Shown: piece after piece, positions 33,094 through 43,038 of the stretch | Position numbering within the stretch: the first letter of the stretch is position 1 | Layout: every line of letters begins with the position of its first letter | DNA from: Nocardioides sp. J54 | GTDB lineage: Bacteria; Actinomycetota; Actinomycetes; Propionibacteriales; Nocardioidaceae | Direction: 5' to 3' | Assembly: GCF_000519005.1 (NCBI RefSeq) | Contig: NZ_JAER01000001.1 | Span: 124,001-188,000 of the forward strand | Length of the DNA: 64,000 nucleotides | Program-made: the position numbers and the translations under genes | The notes under the pieces: model-generated | The model's database searches: none | Seen by the model: the letters and a program-made list of their open reading frames with translations, nothing else | Told to the model about the DNA's origin: nothing

Positions 33094-34824
33094 GTGACTG
33101 ACTCGCCCCTGACGTTGGCGCAACCCGAGGACGCGCACACGCGCGCCGAGTGGGAGGCCGCCACCGCCGCCGTGCTGCGCAAGACGCGCAAGCTCGGCGA
33201 CAACGACCCTGACAGCGCCGTGTGGGACAAACTGACCCGCACCACGCTGGACGGCATCGGCATCACGCCGCTGGGCATGCCCGGCGGCGAGCCGACCCCC
33301 GTCCGGCCGACCCGGCAGGGGGCGTGGGACATCCGCAGCCTCGTCAGCGGGCCCGACGCGAAGCTCGCCAACGAGGCCGCCCTGGTCGACCTCGACGGCG
33401 GCGTCACCAGCCTGTGGCTGGCCGCCGACGAGCAGACCGACGTCGCGGGCGTGCTCGCTGGAGTGCTGCTCGACCTCGCGCCCGTCGTCCTCGACGCCCC
33501 GAGCGCGACCACCGCGGTCGCCGAGGCCTTCCTCGCGCTCCCCGGCGCCAAGCACCCCGACAGCAACCTGGGCATCGACCCGCTCGGCGTCATGCTGCGC
33601 GAGGTCCCGATCGCCGTGGACGAGGCCGTCGCCGAGCTGCAGGTGCTGGCGCGCAAGGCGCACCAGAACGACGTCCGCGCGATCGTCGTCGACGCCACCG
33701 CGGCGCACGACCTCGGCGCCAGCGACGCGCAGGAGCTCGGCTGGTCCATCGCCGCCGGCGTCGCCTACCTGCGCTGGCTCACCGACCACGGGCTCTCCGT
33801 CGACGAGGCCGCGGGGCAGCTCGAGTTCCGCTACGCCGCGACCGACGAGCAGTTCCCGACCATCGCCAAGCTGCGCGCCGCCCGCGTCCTGTGGGCTCGC
33901 GTGCTCGAGCTGAGCGGCGCCACCGCGACCGGCCAGCGCCAGCACGCCGTCACCAGCCGACCGATGCTCAGCAAGTACGACCCGTACGTGAACATGCTGC
34001 GCGGCACGGTCGCTGCCTTCGCGGCCGGCGTCGGCGGCGCGGACGCGGTCACCGTCCTGCCGTTCGACAGCGCCAACGGCCTGCCGGACGCGTTCGGCAG
34101 GCGGATCGCGCGCAACGTCAACCACCTGCTCATCGACGAGTCCCACGTCGCCGCCGTCGCCGACCCGGCCGGTGGTGCGTACGCCGTCGAGCAGCTCACC
34201 GCCGACCTGGCCGAGGCCGGCTGGGCGGAGTTCCAGCGGCTCGAGCAGGAGTGGGAGAACGGCCACGACTTCGACCCGTTCCGCGCCCGGATCGCCGAGG
34301 TGGTCGCGAAGCGCGAGGCGGAGATCGCGCGCCGCAAGCGCCCGGTGACCGGCCTCAGCGAGTTCCCGAACCTCACCGAGGCGCTGCCCGAGCGCGCGCC
34401 CGACCCGCTCAACGACCGGGTCCGCCGCTACGGCGCATCCTTCGAGGCGCTGCGCGACGAGCCCGCCGCGAAGCCGGTCTTCCTGGCCACGCTCGGCACC
34501 ATCGCCCAGCACACCGCCCGGGCCACGTTCATCAGCAACCTGCTCGCCGCCGGCGGCATCGCGGTCGAGCCCGCGGGCGCCACCTCCGGTGTCGAGGACC
34601 TCCTGGCGGCCTACCAGGGCCAGCCGGTCGTGTGCCTCGCCGGCACCGACGCGGCCTACGGCGAGTGGGGCGCGGCGGCCATCGCCGCGCTGCGTGAGGC
34701 CGGTGCCCAGCACGTGATCATCGCCGGCAAGCCGGACGCCGTGGACGCGGAGGTCGACGACGCCGCTGCCATGGGGGTCGACGCCCTGGCGTTCCTGACT
34801 GCGACGAGGGAGAAGTTGGCGTGA
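33094..34824 (+). CDS. mutA: Methylmalonyl-CoA mutase small subunit
   Basis: 576 residues, the non-catalytic beta subunit of the heterodimeric adenosylcobalamin enzyme that converts (R)-methylmalonyl-CoA to succinyl-CoA. The TIM-barrel half contains [18 protein letters not shown] and [18 protein letters not shown]. The C-terminal B12-like domain is present but lacks the DxHxxG cobalamin motif, as expected for MutA. Its stop overlaps the mutB start (GTGA), so the subunits are coupled. The start is set at 33094 because a -10 box is eight bases upstream. Confidence 0.95.
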   Translation: MTDSPLTLAQPEDAHTRAEWEAATAAVLRKTRKLGDNDPDSAVWDKLTRTTLDGIGITPLGMPGGEPTPVRPTRQGAWDIRSLVSGPDAKLANEAALVDLDGGVTSLWLAADEQTDVAGVLAGVLLDLAPVVLDAPSATTAVAEAFLALPGAKHPDSNLGIDPLGVMLREVPIAVDEAVAELQVLARKAHQNDVRAIVVDATAAHDLGASDAQELGWSIAAGVAYLRWLTDHGLSVDEAAGQLEFRYAATDEQFPTIAKLRAARVLWARVLELSGATATGQRQHAVTSRPMLSKYDPYVNMLRGTVAAFAAGVGGADAVTVLPFDSANGLPDAFGRRIARNVNHLLIDESHVAAVADPAGGAYAVEQLTADLAEAGWAEFQRLEQEWENGHDFDPFRARIAEVVAKREAEIARRKRPVTGLSEFPNLTEALPERAPDPLNDRVRRYGASFEALRDEPAAKPVFLATLGTIAQHTARATFISNLLAAGGIAVEPAGATSGVEDLLAAYQGQPVVCLAGTDAAYGEWGAAAIAALREAGAQHVIIAGKPDAVDAEVDDAAAMGVDALAFLTATREKLA

Positions 34825-36974
34825 GCATCCCCAAGAGCTTCGCGGGCCTGTCGCTCGCCTCCGACCGGGCCGCCACCGGCGCGCCCGACCTCCCGGGCGG
34901 CGAGGGCTGGAAGAGCCCCGAGGGCATCGAGGTCAAGCCGTCGTACGGCCCGGCGGACGTCGCCGGCCTGGACGCGCTGGACACCTACCCGGGCCTGAGT
35001 CCGTTCCTGCGCGGGCCCTACCCGACGATGTACACCACCCAGCCCTGGACCATCCGGCAGTACGCCGGCTTCTCCACCGCCGAGGAGTCCAACGCCTTCT
35101 ACCGCCGCAACCTCGCGGCCGGCCAGAAGGGCCTCTCGGTCGCGTTCGACCTCGCGACCCACCGCGGCTACGACTCCGACCACCCGCGCGTGCGCGGTGA
35201 CGTCGGCATGGCCGGCGTGGCGATCGACTCGATCTACGACACCCGCACCCTGTTCGACGGCATCCCGCTCGACCAGATGTCGGTGTCGATGACGATGAAC
35301 GGCGCGGTGCTGCCCGTCCTCGCGCTCTACATCGCCGCGGCCGAGGAGCAGGGGGTGAAGCCGGAGCAGCTCTCGGGGACCATCCAGAACGACATCCTCA
35401 AGGAGTTCATGGTCCGCAACACCTACATCTACCCGCCGGCGCCGTCGATGCGGATCATCTCCGACATCTTCGCGTTCACCAGCCAGCGGATGCCGCGGTT
35501 CAACTCGATCTCGATCTCCGGCTACCACATGCAGGAGGCTGGGGCGACCGCCGACCTCGAGCTGGCCTACACGCTCGCCGACGGCGTCGAGTACATCCGC
35601 GCCGGCCTCGAGTCGGGCCTGACCATCGACCAGTTCGCGCCGCGCCTGTCGTTCTTCTGGGCGATCGGCATGAACTTCTACATGGAGGTCGCGAAGATGC
35701 GCGCGGCCCGGGCGCTGTGGAGCCGGCTGGTGCGCCAGTTCGACCCGCAGAACCCGAAGTCGCTGTCGCTGCGCACCCACTCGCAGACCTCCGGCTGGTC
35801 GCTGACCGCGCAGGACGTCTTCAACAACGTGGGCCGCACCGCGATCGAGGCGATGGCCGCGACCCAGGGCCACACCCAGTCCCTGCACACCAACGCCCTC
35901 GACGAGGCGATCGCGCTGCCGACCGACTTCTCGGCCCGCATCGCCCGCAACACCCAGCTGCTGCTGCAGCAGGAGAGCGGCACGACGTTCACGATCGACC
36001 CGTGGGCCGGCTCCTACTACGTGGAGAAGCTGACCCACGACCTCGCCGAGCGCGCGTGGGCGCACATCCAGGAGGCCGAGGCCGCCGGAGGCATGGCCGC
36101 CGCCATCGAGCAGGGCATCCCGAAGATGCGCATCGAGGAGGCCGCCGCCCGCACCCAGGCGCGGATCGACTCCGGCGCCCAGAAGGTCATCGGCGTCAAC
36201 ACCTACCGGCTCGAGGCCGAGGACCCGCTGGAGGTCCTCAAGGTCGACAACGACGAGGTCTACCGCCAGCAGGTCGCCAAGCTCGAGCGGCTGCGCGCCG
36301 AGCGCAACCAGTCCGACGTGGACGCCGCGCTCGAGGCGCTGACCCGCTCCGCCGACACCGGCGACGGCAACCTGCTCGACCTCGCCGTCGCGGCTGCGCG
36401 CCACAAGGCGACCGTCGGCGAGATCTCCGCCGCCCTGGAGAAGGTCTACGGTCGCCACCAGGCGGTCATCCGTACGATCAGCGGCGTGTACCGCGACGAG
36501 GCCACGGAGGCCGGAGACACCCTGCTCGGCCAGGTGCGCCAGGCGACCGACGAGTTCGCCGAGGCGGAGGGCCGCCGGCCCCGCATCCTGGTCGCCAAGA
36601 TGGGCCAGGACGGCCACGACCGCGGCCAGAAGGTCGTCGTGTCCGCGTTCGCGGACATGGGCTTCGACGTCGACGTGGGCCCGCTGTTCTCCACCCCCGA
36701 GGAGGTCGCGCAGCAGGCGATCGACGCCGACGTGCACATCGTCGGTGTGTCGTCGCTCGCCGCCGGCCACCTCACCCTGCTCCCGGCGCTCAAGGCGGCG
36801 CTGGCCGAGCAGGGTCGTGACGACATCATGGTCGTCATCGGAGGCGTGATCCCGCCCGACGACGTACCGACCCTGAAGGAGATGGGCGCCGCGTCCGTCT
36901 TCCTGCCGGGCACGGTCATCGCCGAGTCGGCGCTCGACCTCCTCGCCAAGCTCCGCGACACCCTCGGCCACTGA
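34821..36974 (+). CDS. mutB: Methylmalonyl-CoA mutase large subunit
   Basis: 717 residues, the catalytic alpha subunit. The barrel contains [37 protein letters not shown] in the usual place near residue 90. The CoA/radical region has [12 protein letters not shown]. The cobalamin motif DxHxxG is GQDGHDRG at about residue 598, followed by the conserved KVVVSAFAD helix. Length and sequence match the family throughout. Together with mutA and meaB it handles propionyl-CoA from odd-chain fatty acids, branched-chain amino acids or cholesterol and delivers succinyl-CoA to the TCA cycle. Confidence 0.98.
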   Translation: MSIPKSFAGLSLASDRAATGAPDLPGGEGWKSPEGIEVKPSYGPADVAGLDALDTYPGLSPFLRGPYPTMYTTQPWTIRQYAGFSTAEESNAFYRRNLAAGQKGLSVAFDLATHRGYDSDHPRVRGDVGMAGVAIDSIYDTRTLFDGIPLDQMSVSMTMNGAVLPVLALYIAAAEEQGVKPEQLSGTIQNDILKEFMVRNTYIYPPAPSMRIISDIFAFTSQRMPRFNSISISGYHMQEAGATADLELAYTLADGVEYIRAGLESGLTIDQFAPRLSFFWAIGMNFYMEVAKMRAARALWSRLVRQFDPQNPKSLSLRTHSQTSGWSLTAQDVFNNVGRTAIEAMAATQGHTQSLHTNALDEAIALPTDFSARIARNTQLLLQQESGTTFTIDPWAGSYYVEKLTHDLAERAWAHIQEAEAAGGMAAAIEQGIPKMRIEEAAARTQARIDSGAQKVIGVNTYRLEAEDPLEVLKVDNDEVYRQQVAKLERLRAERNQSDVDAALEALTRSADTGDGNLLDLAVAAARHKATVGEISAALEKVYGRHQAVIRTISGVYRDEATEAGDTLLGQVRQATDEFAEAEGRRPRILVAKMGQDGHDRGQKVVVSAFADMGFDVDVGPLFSTPEEVAQQAIDADVHIVGVSSLAAGHLTLLPALKAALAEQGRDDIMVVIGGVIPPDDVPTLKEMGAASVFLPGTVIAESALDLLAKLRDTLGH

Positions 36975-36984
36975 CGGCCACGGG

Positions 36985-37977
36985 ATGGACGTCGCGGCCC
37001 TGATCGACGGGATCCGCGAGGGCCGGCGCGCGCAGGTCGCGCGCGCCATCACCCTCGTGGAGTCGACCGCGCCCCGCCACCGGGCGGCGGCCCGGGAGCT
37101 GCTCACCGAGCTCGCTCCCGGCGCCGACGGCCCGACGGCGGTGCGGGTCGGGATCTCGGGCGTCCCCGGCGTGGGCAAGTCGACCTTCATCGAGTCGCTC
37201 GGCGGCCAGCTCACCGCCGGCGGGCACAAGGTCGGCGTGCTCGCCGTGGACCCGTCGTCGGTGCGCACCGGCGGCTCGGTGCTCGGCGACAAGACGCGGA
37301 TGGCGGAGCTGTCGGCCGACCCGAACGCCTTCATCCGGCCCTCGCCGTCGGCGGGGACGCTCGGGGGAGTGGCCCGCGCGACCAGCCAGGCGATGACGGT
37401 CCTCGAGGCCGCCGGGTACGACGTCGTGCTGGTCGAGACCGTCGGCGTCGGCCAGTCCGAGGTGACCGTCGCGGGGATGGTCGACACCTTCCTGTTCCTC
37501 ACCCTCGCCCGCACCGGCGACCAGCTGCAGGGCATCAAGAAGGGCATCCTCGAGCTCGCCGACGTCATCGCGGTCAACAAGGCCGACGGGGACCGCGAGG
37601 GCGAGGCCCGAGCGGCCGCCCGCGAGCTCGCCGGCGCGCTGCGGATGGTGCGCGGCCACCACGAGTGGGCGACCCCCGTCGTCACCTGCTCCGGACTCAC
37701 CGGCACCCGCGTCGACGAGGTCTGGACCCAGGTCCTCGCGCACCGTGAGCACCTCGGCGACGCCGGGCTCACCCGCAAGCGAGCCCGCCAGCAGCTCGAC
37801 TTCACCTGGGCCCTCGTGCGCGACGAGCTCGACCAGCGCCTGCGGCACGACCCCGGCGTCCGCGCCGTGCAGGAGGAGGTCCGCGAGGCCGTGCTCTCCG
37901 GCGACCTCAGCGCCCCGCTCGCCGCCGACCGGATCCTCGCGGCCTACGACAGCAGGGACGGCTCCGGCCAGTCCTGA
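36985..37977 (+). CDS. meaB: Methylmalonyl-CoA mutase chaperone GTPase MeaB
   Basis: 330 residues of the G3E family. The P-loop is SGVPGVGKST (about residue 58). The switch and metal motifs are DPSS and VETVGVGQSE, and the base-specificity motif is NKAD. MeaB protects and reactivates the mutase and gates cobalamin loading. It follows mutB by ten bases in the same operon, and the C-terminal helical dimerisation region is intact. Confidence 0.96.
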   Translation: MDVAALIDGIREGRRAQVARAITLVESTAPRHRAAARELLTELAPGADGPTAVRVGISGVPGVGKSTFIESLGGQLTAGGHKVGVLAVDPSSVRTGGSVLGDKTRMAELSADPNAFIRPSPSAGTLGGVARATSQAMTVLEAAGYDVVLVETVGVGQSEVTVAGMVDTFLFLTLARTGDQLQGIKKGILELADVIAVNKADGDREGEARAAARELAGALRMVRGHHEWATPVVTCSGLTGTRVDEVWTQVLAHREHLGDAGLTRKRARQQLDFTWALVRDELDQRLRHDPGVRAVQEEVREAVLSGDLSAPLAADRILAAYDSRDGSGQS

Positions 37978-38026
37978 CCGGCCAGTCCGGCCGACCGCCA
38001 CTGGTCCGGACATTTGGCGGGCGTTT

Positions 38027-38040
38027 CGCAAAATTGCGAC
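38027..38040. promoter_or_regulatory. Small palindrome in the propeller gene upstream region
   Basis: TCGCAA and TTGCGA are perfect six-base arms around AA, about 110 bases before the secreted protein start. It is unusually AT-rich for the region and may be an operator. The 171-base gap holds no gene. Confidence 0.35.
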
Positions 38041-38148
38041 CGTTCCTCTGACAGGTCTGGTGGGCGACCGCACGATCGTCCGGTCGTCACTCCCGCGACA
38101 CCTGCCGGCTCGGGTCCGGCAGCCATCCGAGACCCGGAGGTTGCCTGA

Positions 38149-39210
38149 ATGTCCTTCAACCGCCTGCGTCGTGCCCTCGTCGCCACCGGCCTCGCCGCCG
38201 CCGTGGCCGGCACGACCCTGGTCCCCAGCACCGCGGCCGCACCGGTCGCCACGCCGGTGGCCAAGAACCTGTTCAGCCCGCTCAGCGTGGCCGTCGGCGG
38301 CGACGGCACGCTGTACTACACCGAGAACTTCGCCGGGAATCTGTGGATGAAGAAGCCCGGCAAGCCCCGCAAGGTGCTCTACTCCGCCCCGGAGGCCGAG
38401 GTCGGCGGCGTGTCCGTCGAGGGCATGACCGTCTACTTCATCCGCAACGCCAAGGTGATGAAGAAGGTCGGCTCCAACCGCGCCAAGCTCCTCGCCGACC
38501 TGGGCGCCTACGAGGCCGCCCGCAACCCCGACAAGGACGTCCGCTACGGCGCGGTCGGCCTCTCCCCGGAGTGCGCGGACTCCTGGCCCACCGGGGAGGG
38601 CTCCTTGCCGCTGTCCTACACCGGCATCGTCGAGTCCCACCCGTACGCCACGGCCGTCCACAAGGGCGTCGTCTACGTCGCCGACGCTGCCGCCAACGCG
38701 GTGTTCCGGATCCGCGACGGCAAGGTGAGCACGACCGTCCTGCTGCCCGCCGTGCCGGTCAAGATCACCCCCGAGGTCGCCGAGGAGGCCGGCCTGCCCG
38801 ACTGCGCGATCGGGGCGACGTACCGCTTCGAGGGCGTGCCGACCGACGTCGAGGTCCACGACCGGAAGCTCTACATCAGCGGCCTGCCCGGTGGTCCCGA
38901 GGACGGCACCGCGCCCGGCTCGGTCTACCGCTACGACCTGGTGAAGAAGACCCGCAAGAAGATCCTCACCGACCTCGTCGCCGCCACCGGCGTCGGCGTC
39001 GGTCCCGACGGATCGGTCTACGTCAGCGAGCTGTTCGCCGGCAAGGTCACCCGGTTGAGCCCGACCGGCCACCGCTCGACCTTCCGCCGCATGGTGCTCC
39101 CGGCCGCCGTCGAGGTGGCCCGGGGCAGGCTGTGGGTCACCGAGAACGTGCTGAGCGGCTTCGAGCCCGGCGAGGCGCCCGCCGGCAAGGTCGTCCGCTA
39201 CACCCGCTGA
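38149..39210 (+). CDS. ScyD/ScyE-type secreted beta-propeller protein
   Basis: 353 residues with a signal peptide: RLRR, a hydrophobic core to about residue 23, and cleavage near STAAAP. The mature part has repeated propeller-like blades such as LSVAVGGDGTLYYTENFAGNLW, VYVADAAANAVFRIRDGK and GVGPDGSVYVSELFAGKVTRL, which resemble NHL/SMP-30-like sheets. Two Cys (in SPECADSW and LPDCAIG) may pair after export. This pattern is that of the ScyD/ScyE family; most actinobacterial members have no link to scytonemin and their function is unknown. Confidence 0.75.
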   Translation: MSFNRLRRALVATGLAAAVAGTTLVPSTAAAPVATPVAKNLFSPLSVAVGGDGTLYYTENFAGNLWMKKPGKPRKVLYSAPEAEVGGVSVEGMTVYFIRNAKVMKKVGSNRAKLLADLGAYEAARNPDKDVRYGAVGLSPECADSWPTGEGSLPLSYTGIVESHPYATAVHKGVVYVADAAANAVFRIRDGKVSTTVLLPAVPVKITPEVAEEAGLPDCAIGATYRFEGVPTDVEVHDRKLYISGLPGGPEDGTAPGSVYRYDLVKKTRKKILTDLVAATGVGVGPDGSVYVSELFAGKVTRLSPTGHRSTFRRMVLPAAVEVARGRLWVTENVLSGFEPGEAPAGKVVRYTR

Positions 39211-39269
39211 GCACACGCACCGGGCGTCCCGTCCCCTGACGGGGCGTCCGGTGCGCTGGCCGGACGGCG

Positions 39270-39275
39270 TAGGTT
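39270..39275 (+). promoter_or_regulatory. -10 box of leaderless amidohydrolase gene
   Basis: TAGGTT ends six bases before the GTG at 39282; no Shine-Dalgarno is visible. Confidence 0.5.
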
Positions 39276-39281
39276 GGGACC

Positions 39282-40478
39282 GTGGCCCTCCGTGAGACCT
39301 CCGACCTGCTGGCGCTCGTCGCCTCGGTCGTCGACAAGTACGACGACGACCTGGTGGAGCTGCGCCGCGACCTCCACCGGCACCCGGAGCTGGCGTGGCA
39401 GGAGCAGCGCACCGTCGAGCGCCTCGTCGAGCGCCTCGAGGGCACCGGCTGGCGGCTCACCCGGACCCCACGCTCCGGCCTCGTCGCCGACATCGGCGAC
39501 CGCGGCCCGATCGTCGCGCTGCGCGCCGACCTCGACGCCCTGCCGGTCGACGACCTGACCACCGACCCGTGGCGCAGCACAGTCCCCGGCGCCGCCCACG
39601 CCTGCGGCCACGACGTCCACGTCGCCGCCCTCGTCGGCGCCGCGCACGCCATCGCCGAGCTCCACCAGCAGGGCCTGCTCGCCGGCCGCGTCCGCCTGCT
39701 CTTCCAGCCCGCCGAGGAGGTCATGCCCGGCGGTGCGAAGCACCTGATCAGCCACGGCGCCCTCGAGGGCGTGCAGCGCATCTTCGCCCTGCACTGCGAC
39801 CCCTCGGTCGACGTGGGCGCGGTCGGCGTGCGCCCCGGTGCCATCACCAGCGCGGCCGACCGCATCGACGTACGCCTCGAGGGCAACGGCGGCCACACCT
39901 CCCGGCCGCACCTCACCGGCGACCTCACCTTCGCGCTCGCGAAGATCACCAGCGAGCTGCCCGCGGTCCTGAGCCGCCGGATGGACCCGCGCGCCGGGGT
40001 CAGCGTCGTGTGGGGCGTCCTGCGAGCCGGCTCCGCCCCCAACGTCATCCCCGACCGCGGCATCGCCAGCGGCACCGTCCGCATCCTCGAGGCCGGGGCC
40101 TGGGCGTCCTGCGAGCCGGTCGTGCGCGAGGCCGTCCTCGACATCGTCCGCCCCTACGGCATCACCGCCACCGTCGACTACCTGCAGGGCGTCCCGCCCG
40201 TCGTCAACGACGGCGTCTGCACCGCGATGGTCGCCACCGCCGCCGACGAGCTCCTCGGCCCCCACCACCGCACCGAGGTCGAGCAGAGCCTCGGCGGCGA
40301 GGACTTCGGGTGGTACCTCGAGGACGTCCCCGGCGCCATGTTCCGCCTCGGCACCCGCACCCCCGGCGGCGCCCGCTTCGACCTCCACCAGGGCGACTTC
40401 GAGGTCGACGAGCTCGCCATCGGCTACGGCGCGAAGATGCTGGCCGGGGTCGCTGTCGTCGCGCTCGCGGCCGGGTGA
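39282..40478 (+). CDS. M20D family amidohydrolase
   Basis: 398 residues. Metal and catalytic blocks are ALRADLDALPV, HACGHDVH (Cys bridging in M20D enzymes), FQPAEE with the catalytic Glu, and SLGGEDF near the C-terminus. A dimerisation lid domain is inserted at about residues 190-310. Members hydrolyse N-acyl amino acids or indole-acetyl conjugates; the exact substrate is not predictable. It is monocistronic and converges on the nuclease-like gene, with an 80-bp repeat between. Confidence 0.93.
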   Translation: MALRETSDLLALVASVVDKYDDDLVELRRDLHRHPELAWQEQRTVERLVERLEGTGWRLTRTPRSGLVADIGDRGPIVALRADLDALPVDDLTTDPWRSTVPGAAHACGHDVHVAALVGAAHAIAELHQQGLLAGRVRLLFQPAEEVMPGGAKHLISHGALEGVQRIFALHCDPSVDVGAVGVRPGAITSAADRIDVRLEGNGGHTSRPHLTGDLTFALAKITSELPAVLSRRMDPRAGVSVVWGVLRAGSAPNVIPDRGIASGTVRILEAGAWASCEPVVREAVLDIVRPYGITATVDYLQGVPPVVNDGVCTAMVATAADELLGPHHRTEVEQSLGGEDFGWYLEDVPGAMFRLGTRTPGGARFDLHQGDFEVDELAIGYGAKMLAGVAVVALAAG

Positions 40479-40490
40479 GGAATCACCTCT
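40478..40490 (+). repeat. Fragment resembling a subfamily B first hairpin
   Basis: AGGAATCACCTCT matches the first arm of copies 4 and 7 but its partner arm is missing. It begins at the amidohydrolase stop codon, ten bases before full copy 5, and may be the remnant of an eighth element. Confidence 0.35.
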
Positions 40491-40500
40491 TCGGCGCGCT

Positions 40501-40580
40501 GGGAATCACCGCCTAGGCGGTGATTCCCGAACTTGTTGACCGCTGCAGCCGCCAACAAGTACCAGAAGCGGCCAACAAGT
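40501..40580 (+). repeat. 80-bp double-hairpin element, copy 5 (subfamily A)
   Basis: First hairpin perfect: GGGAATCACCGCC and GGCGGTGATTCCC (one G-T exchange balanced) with CCTAGG at its centre. Arm L is ACTTGTTGACCGC. Arms R (CGCCAACAAGT) and R' (GCGGCCAACAAGT) both resemble its complement. It lies between the amidohydrolase and nuclease-like genes, with its R' end pointing to the latter. Confidence 0.85.
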
Positions 40581-40598
40581 ACCACCGCTGGGGCCGGC

Positions 40599-41579
40599 TC
40601 AGGAGGCCCGTCGACGGCGTTCGCGCTGGACGGATGCGATGAACTCACGGAGACGACGCGCGAGGCGTTCGGGGTCCGCAAGGTCGGACCACGTGATCCG
40701 GAAGCACCGCCACCCGGTCAGCTCGGCCACCAGCTGCTCGCGTTGCTTCTCCCGTACGACGACATCGGCCGGGGACTCGCCCGGGCGCAGGTACTTCTCG
40801 TACTTCGCCCGACCGTCGAACTCGATCCACACCCCGAGGTCGGGCAAGGCGAAGTCGAGGCGGGCCACCTCCACGCCCCGGTCGACCACCCCGTACTGCG
40901 CGGTGGCCCGCGGGAAGCCGTGCTGGAACATGAAGTACTCGGTGCGACTCTCGCCGACCGACTCGACACACGGGTTCGCCAGCCGCAGCACGACATCGGT
41001 CGCCAGCGTGTGGGGCCAACGATCCATCGTGAGCTCGTAGCGTCCCCAGAGCTCCTCGAGGACCACGTCGCCGCGATGGAGGAGGTGGTTCACGACGACG
41101 AGCCCGGCCTCGGCGGAGCCGAGCATCGTCGCCTCGAGTGCGGCCCGGACCGGTGACATGACCAGCAGACCGTGCGTCTCGTGCACGTCACCGGGCAGCA
41201 GGCGACCACGGTGGCGGCGGACCCCCCGCTCCCGTCGGCCGCCGAAGCCGTCCTCGCGCGTGACGTGCACCTCGGACAGGTCGAGGCCCCACAGCGGTGC
41301 ATCGAGGAAGGGGAGCGCGGAGACGTGGCTCAGGACGACCTCCGTGTGGGCCTGCGCGAAGACGGCGCGGCAGCGTACGGCGTACTGCTGCTCCTGCGAC
41401 AGGGTCTCCCAGGTCGGTCCGTCGCAATAGGCGCCGCGACGGGGACGGGCGAGGATCCCTCGGCGGACGCTTCGCGCGAGGGATTCGTCGGTGTGGCCAA
41501 GCGTGAGGAGCTCGCCGCGCAGGGCCAGCGGGGTGAGGCGCGGGTCGTCGGGAGGCAGGTCCATCGGCACAGGATGCAT
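40599..41579 (-). CDS. AbiEi-like wHTH plus DUF559/Vsr-fold nuclease-like protein
   Basis: 326 residues. The N-terminal 120 residues resemble the winged-helix and beta regions of AbiEi-type antitoxin-like proteins (RRGILARPRRGAYCDG; VLSHVSALPFL). The C-terminal part is a restriction-endonuclease-like domain: Glu in ESRTEYFM, then ARLDFALPDLGVWIEFDGRAKY with the D and E-x-D pattern of PD-(D/E)xK enzymes, and GWRCFRITWSDL typical of DUF559/Vsr relatives. Such proteins are abundant in actinobacteria, with no established function. It is a single gene bracketed by inverted copies of the 80-bp element. A second ATG at 41564 is possible. Confidence 0.75.
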   Translation of the reverse strand: MHPVPMDLPPDDPRLTPLALRGELLTLGHTDESLARSVRRGILARPRRGAYCDGPTWETLSQEQQYAVRCRAVFAQAHTEVVLSHVSALPFLDAPLWGLDLSEVHVTREDGFGGRRERGVRRHRGRLLPGDVHETHGLLVMSPVRAALEATMLGSAEAGLVVVNHLLHRGDVVLEELWGRYELTMDRWPHTLATDVVLRLANPCVESVGESRTEYFMFQHGFPRATAQYGVVDRGVEVARLDFALPDLGVWIEFDGRAKYEKYLRPGESPADVVVREKQREQLVAELTGWRCFRITWSDLADPERLARRLREFIASVQRERRRRAS

Positions 41580-41643
41580 GCCGAGGACGCTCCACCGCTG
41601 AGACGAGCTCCGGGCCTGTGGACAGCCGCCTGCCGAGGAGGCT

Positions 41644-41723
41644 ACTTGGTGGCCGCTTCCTGGACTTAGAGGCTTCTGCAGCGGCCAACAAGTCCAGGAA
41701 TCGCCGCCTAGGCGGTGATTCCC
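41644..41723 (-). repeat. 80-bp double-hairpin element, copy 6 (subfamily A)
   Basis: Inverted relative to copy 5, so the pair encloses the nuclease-like gene with R' ends inward. The first hairpin shares the CCTAGG centre only with copy 5. Arm L is ACTTGTTGGCCGC, arm R is degenerate (AAGCCTCTAAGT), and R' is GCGGCCACCAAGT. This is the only copy not between converging genes: it follows the permease gene, upstream of the nuclease-like gene. Confidence 0.85.
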
Positions 41724-41745
41724 GGGCCGGACCCAGCCACCCCGA

Positions 41746-43038
41746 TCAACCCTTCCGGTACGGCACCCCGTCCGCGGCAGGGGCGCGGGAGTGGCCGACG
41801 AGGCCGGCGACGGCGATGATCGTGACGACGTACGGCAGCATCAGCATGAACTGGCTGGGCACGGGGGAGCCGATGACCGACAGCACGCCGGAGAGGTTCG
41901 TCGCGAAGCCGAAGAGCAGGGCGGCGAGGGTGGCGCGGATCGGGTCCCAGCGGCCGAAGATGACCGCCGCGAGGGCGATGTAGCCGGCGCCGCCGGTCAT
42001 CTCCTCGCCGAACTGCGGCACCGAGACCAGCGTGTACGTCGCCCCGCCGATGCCGGCGATCAGGCCGGCGATGATGAGGGTGGTGTAGCGGGTGCGGTTG
42101 ACCTTGATGCCGACGGTGTCCGCGGCCTTGGGGTGCTCGCCGACGGCGCGCACGCGCAGGCCCCACTTGGTGCGGTAGAGCGCCCACGCGACGAGGCCGA
42201 CGCCGACGTACATGATGTAGACGAGGATGGTCTGGCGGAACAGCACGGGGCCGATGATCGGGATCTCGCCGAGCAGCGGGATCGGGATCCGGCTGAAGTG
42301 CGGCGGGTCGTTGAGGCCGGTCGGGTTCTCGGTCATGACCTGGCCGAAGAGGAAGCTGGTCAGGCCGATCACGAGGACGTTGAGGACGACGCCGACGATG
42401 ACCTGGTCGACGAAGTAGTTGATCGCGAAGAACGCGAGCACCAGCGCGACCAGCGCTCCGGCGCACATTGCGGCGACCAGGCCGCCCCACGGGGAGCCGA
42501 CGATGGTGCCGAACATCGCGGCGGCGAAGGCGCCGAAGAGGAGCTGGCCGTCGATGGCGATGTTGACGACGCCCGCCCGCTCGCCGAGCACGCCGCCGAG
42601 GGCGCCGAAGACGAGCGGGACGGCGAGCGCGATGGAGCCGCTGAGCAGGCCGACCATCGGCACCGCCTCGCCGGCCGCGGCCCAGGCCAGGAAGCCGACC
42701 ACGGCGAGCACGGCGAACACCGCGACCAGCCACAGCGGCGTACGACGGTTGCGGGATGCCAGCAGCGTGGACGCCGCCGTGCACACGGCCAGCAGCACGA
42801 TCACCGTCGCGAGCGACGGCGTCGAGGGGACGGTGATCTCCGGCAGCTCGAACAGGTCGGTGTCGGCGGCGATGCGGAAGGTGGTGTCGCCCTCGCGGGA
42901 CTTGAACGCCAGCAGCAGCGCGACCAGGACGGTCACGACGCCGAAGACGATCGGCGTCTTGAGCAGGCCCTTGGTGGACGTGACGACGGGGGCGTCGGGG
43001 TCCGGGACGAACGGCGTCTTCTCGGTCAGCGTGGTCAT
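41746..43038 (-). CDS. Nucleoside ABC transporter permease (second)
   Basis: 430 residues with about ten membrane helices; member of the BPD_transp_2 permease family used by BmpA-type nucleoside importers. The conserved cytoplasmic EAA-like region is WGLRVRAVGEHPKAADTVGIKVNRTRY. ATG 43038 overlaps the stop of the upstream permease by four bases, showing translational coupling. It is the last gene of the transporter operon and ends near 80-bp repeat copy 6. It probably forms a heterodimer with the other permease. Confidence 0.92.
   Translation of the reverse strand: MTTLTEKTPFVPDPDAPVVTSTKGLLKTPIVFGVVTVLVALLLAFKSREGDTTFRIAADTDLFELPEITVPSTPSLATVIVLLAVCTAASTLLASRNRRTPLWLVAVFAVLAVVGFLAWAAAGEAVPMVGLLSGSIALAVPLVFGALGGVLGERAGVVNIAIDGQLLFGAFAAAMFGTIVGSPWGGLVAAMCAGALVALVLAFFAINYFVDQVIVGVVLNVLVIGLTSFLFGQVMTENPTGLNDPPHFSRIPIPLLGEIPIIGPVLFRQTILVYIMYVGVGLVAWALYRTKWGLRVRAVGEHPKAADTVGIKVNRTRYTTLIIAGLIAGIGGATYTLVSVPQFGEEMTGGAGYIALAAVIFGRWDPIRATLAALLFGFATNLSGVLSVIGSPVPSQFMLMLPYVVTIIAVAGLVGHSRAPAADGVPYRKG

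Noticed and set aside
40599..41579. Complete AbiE-type toxin-antitoxin system
   Set aside because: Only one gene is present; no AbiEii nucleotidyltransferase toxin lies next to it, and the C-terminus is nuclease-like.
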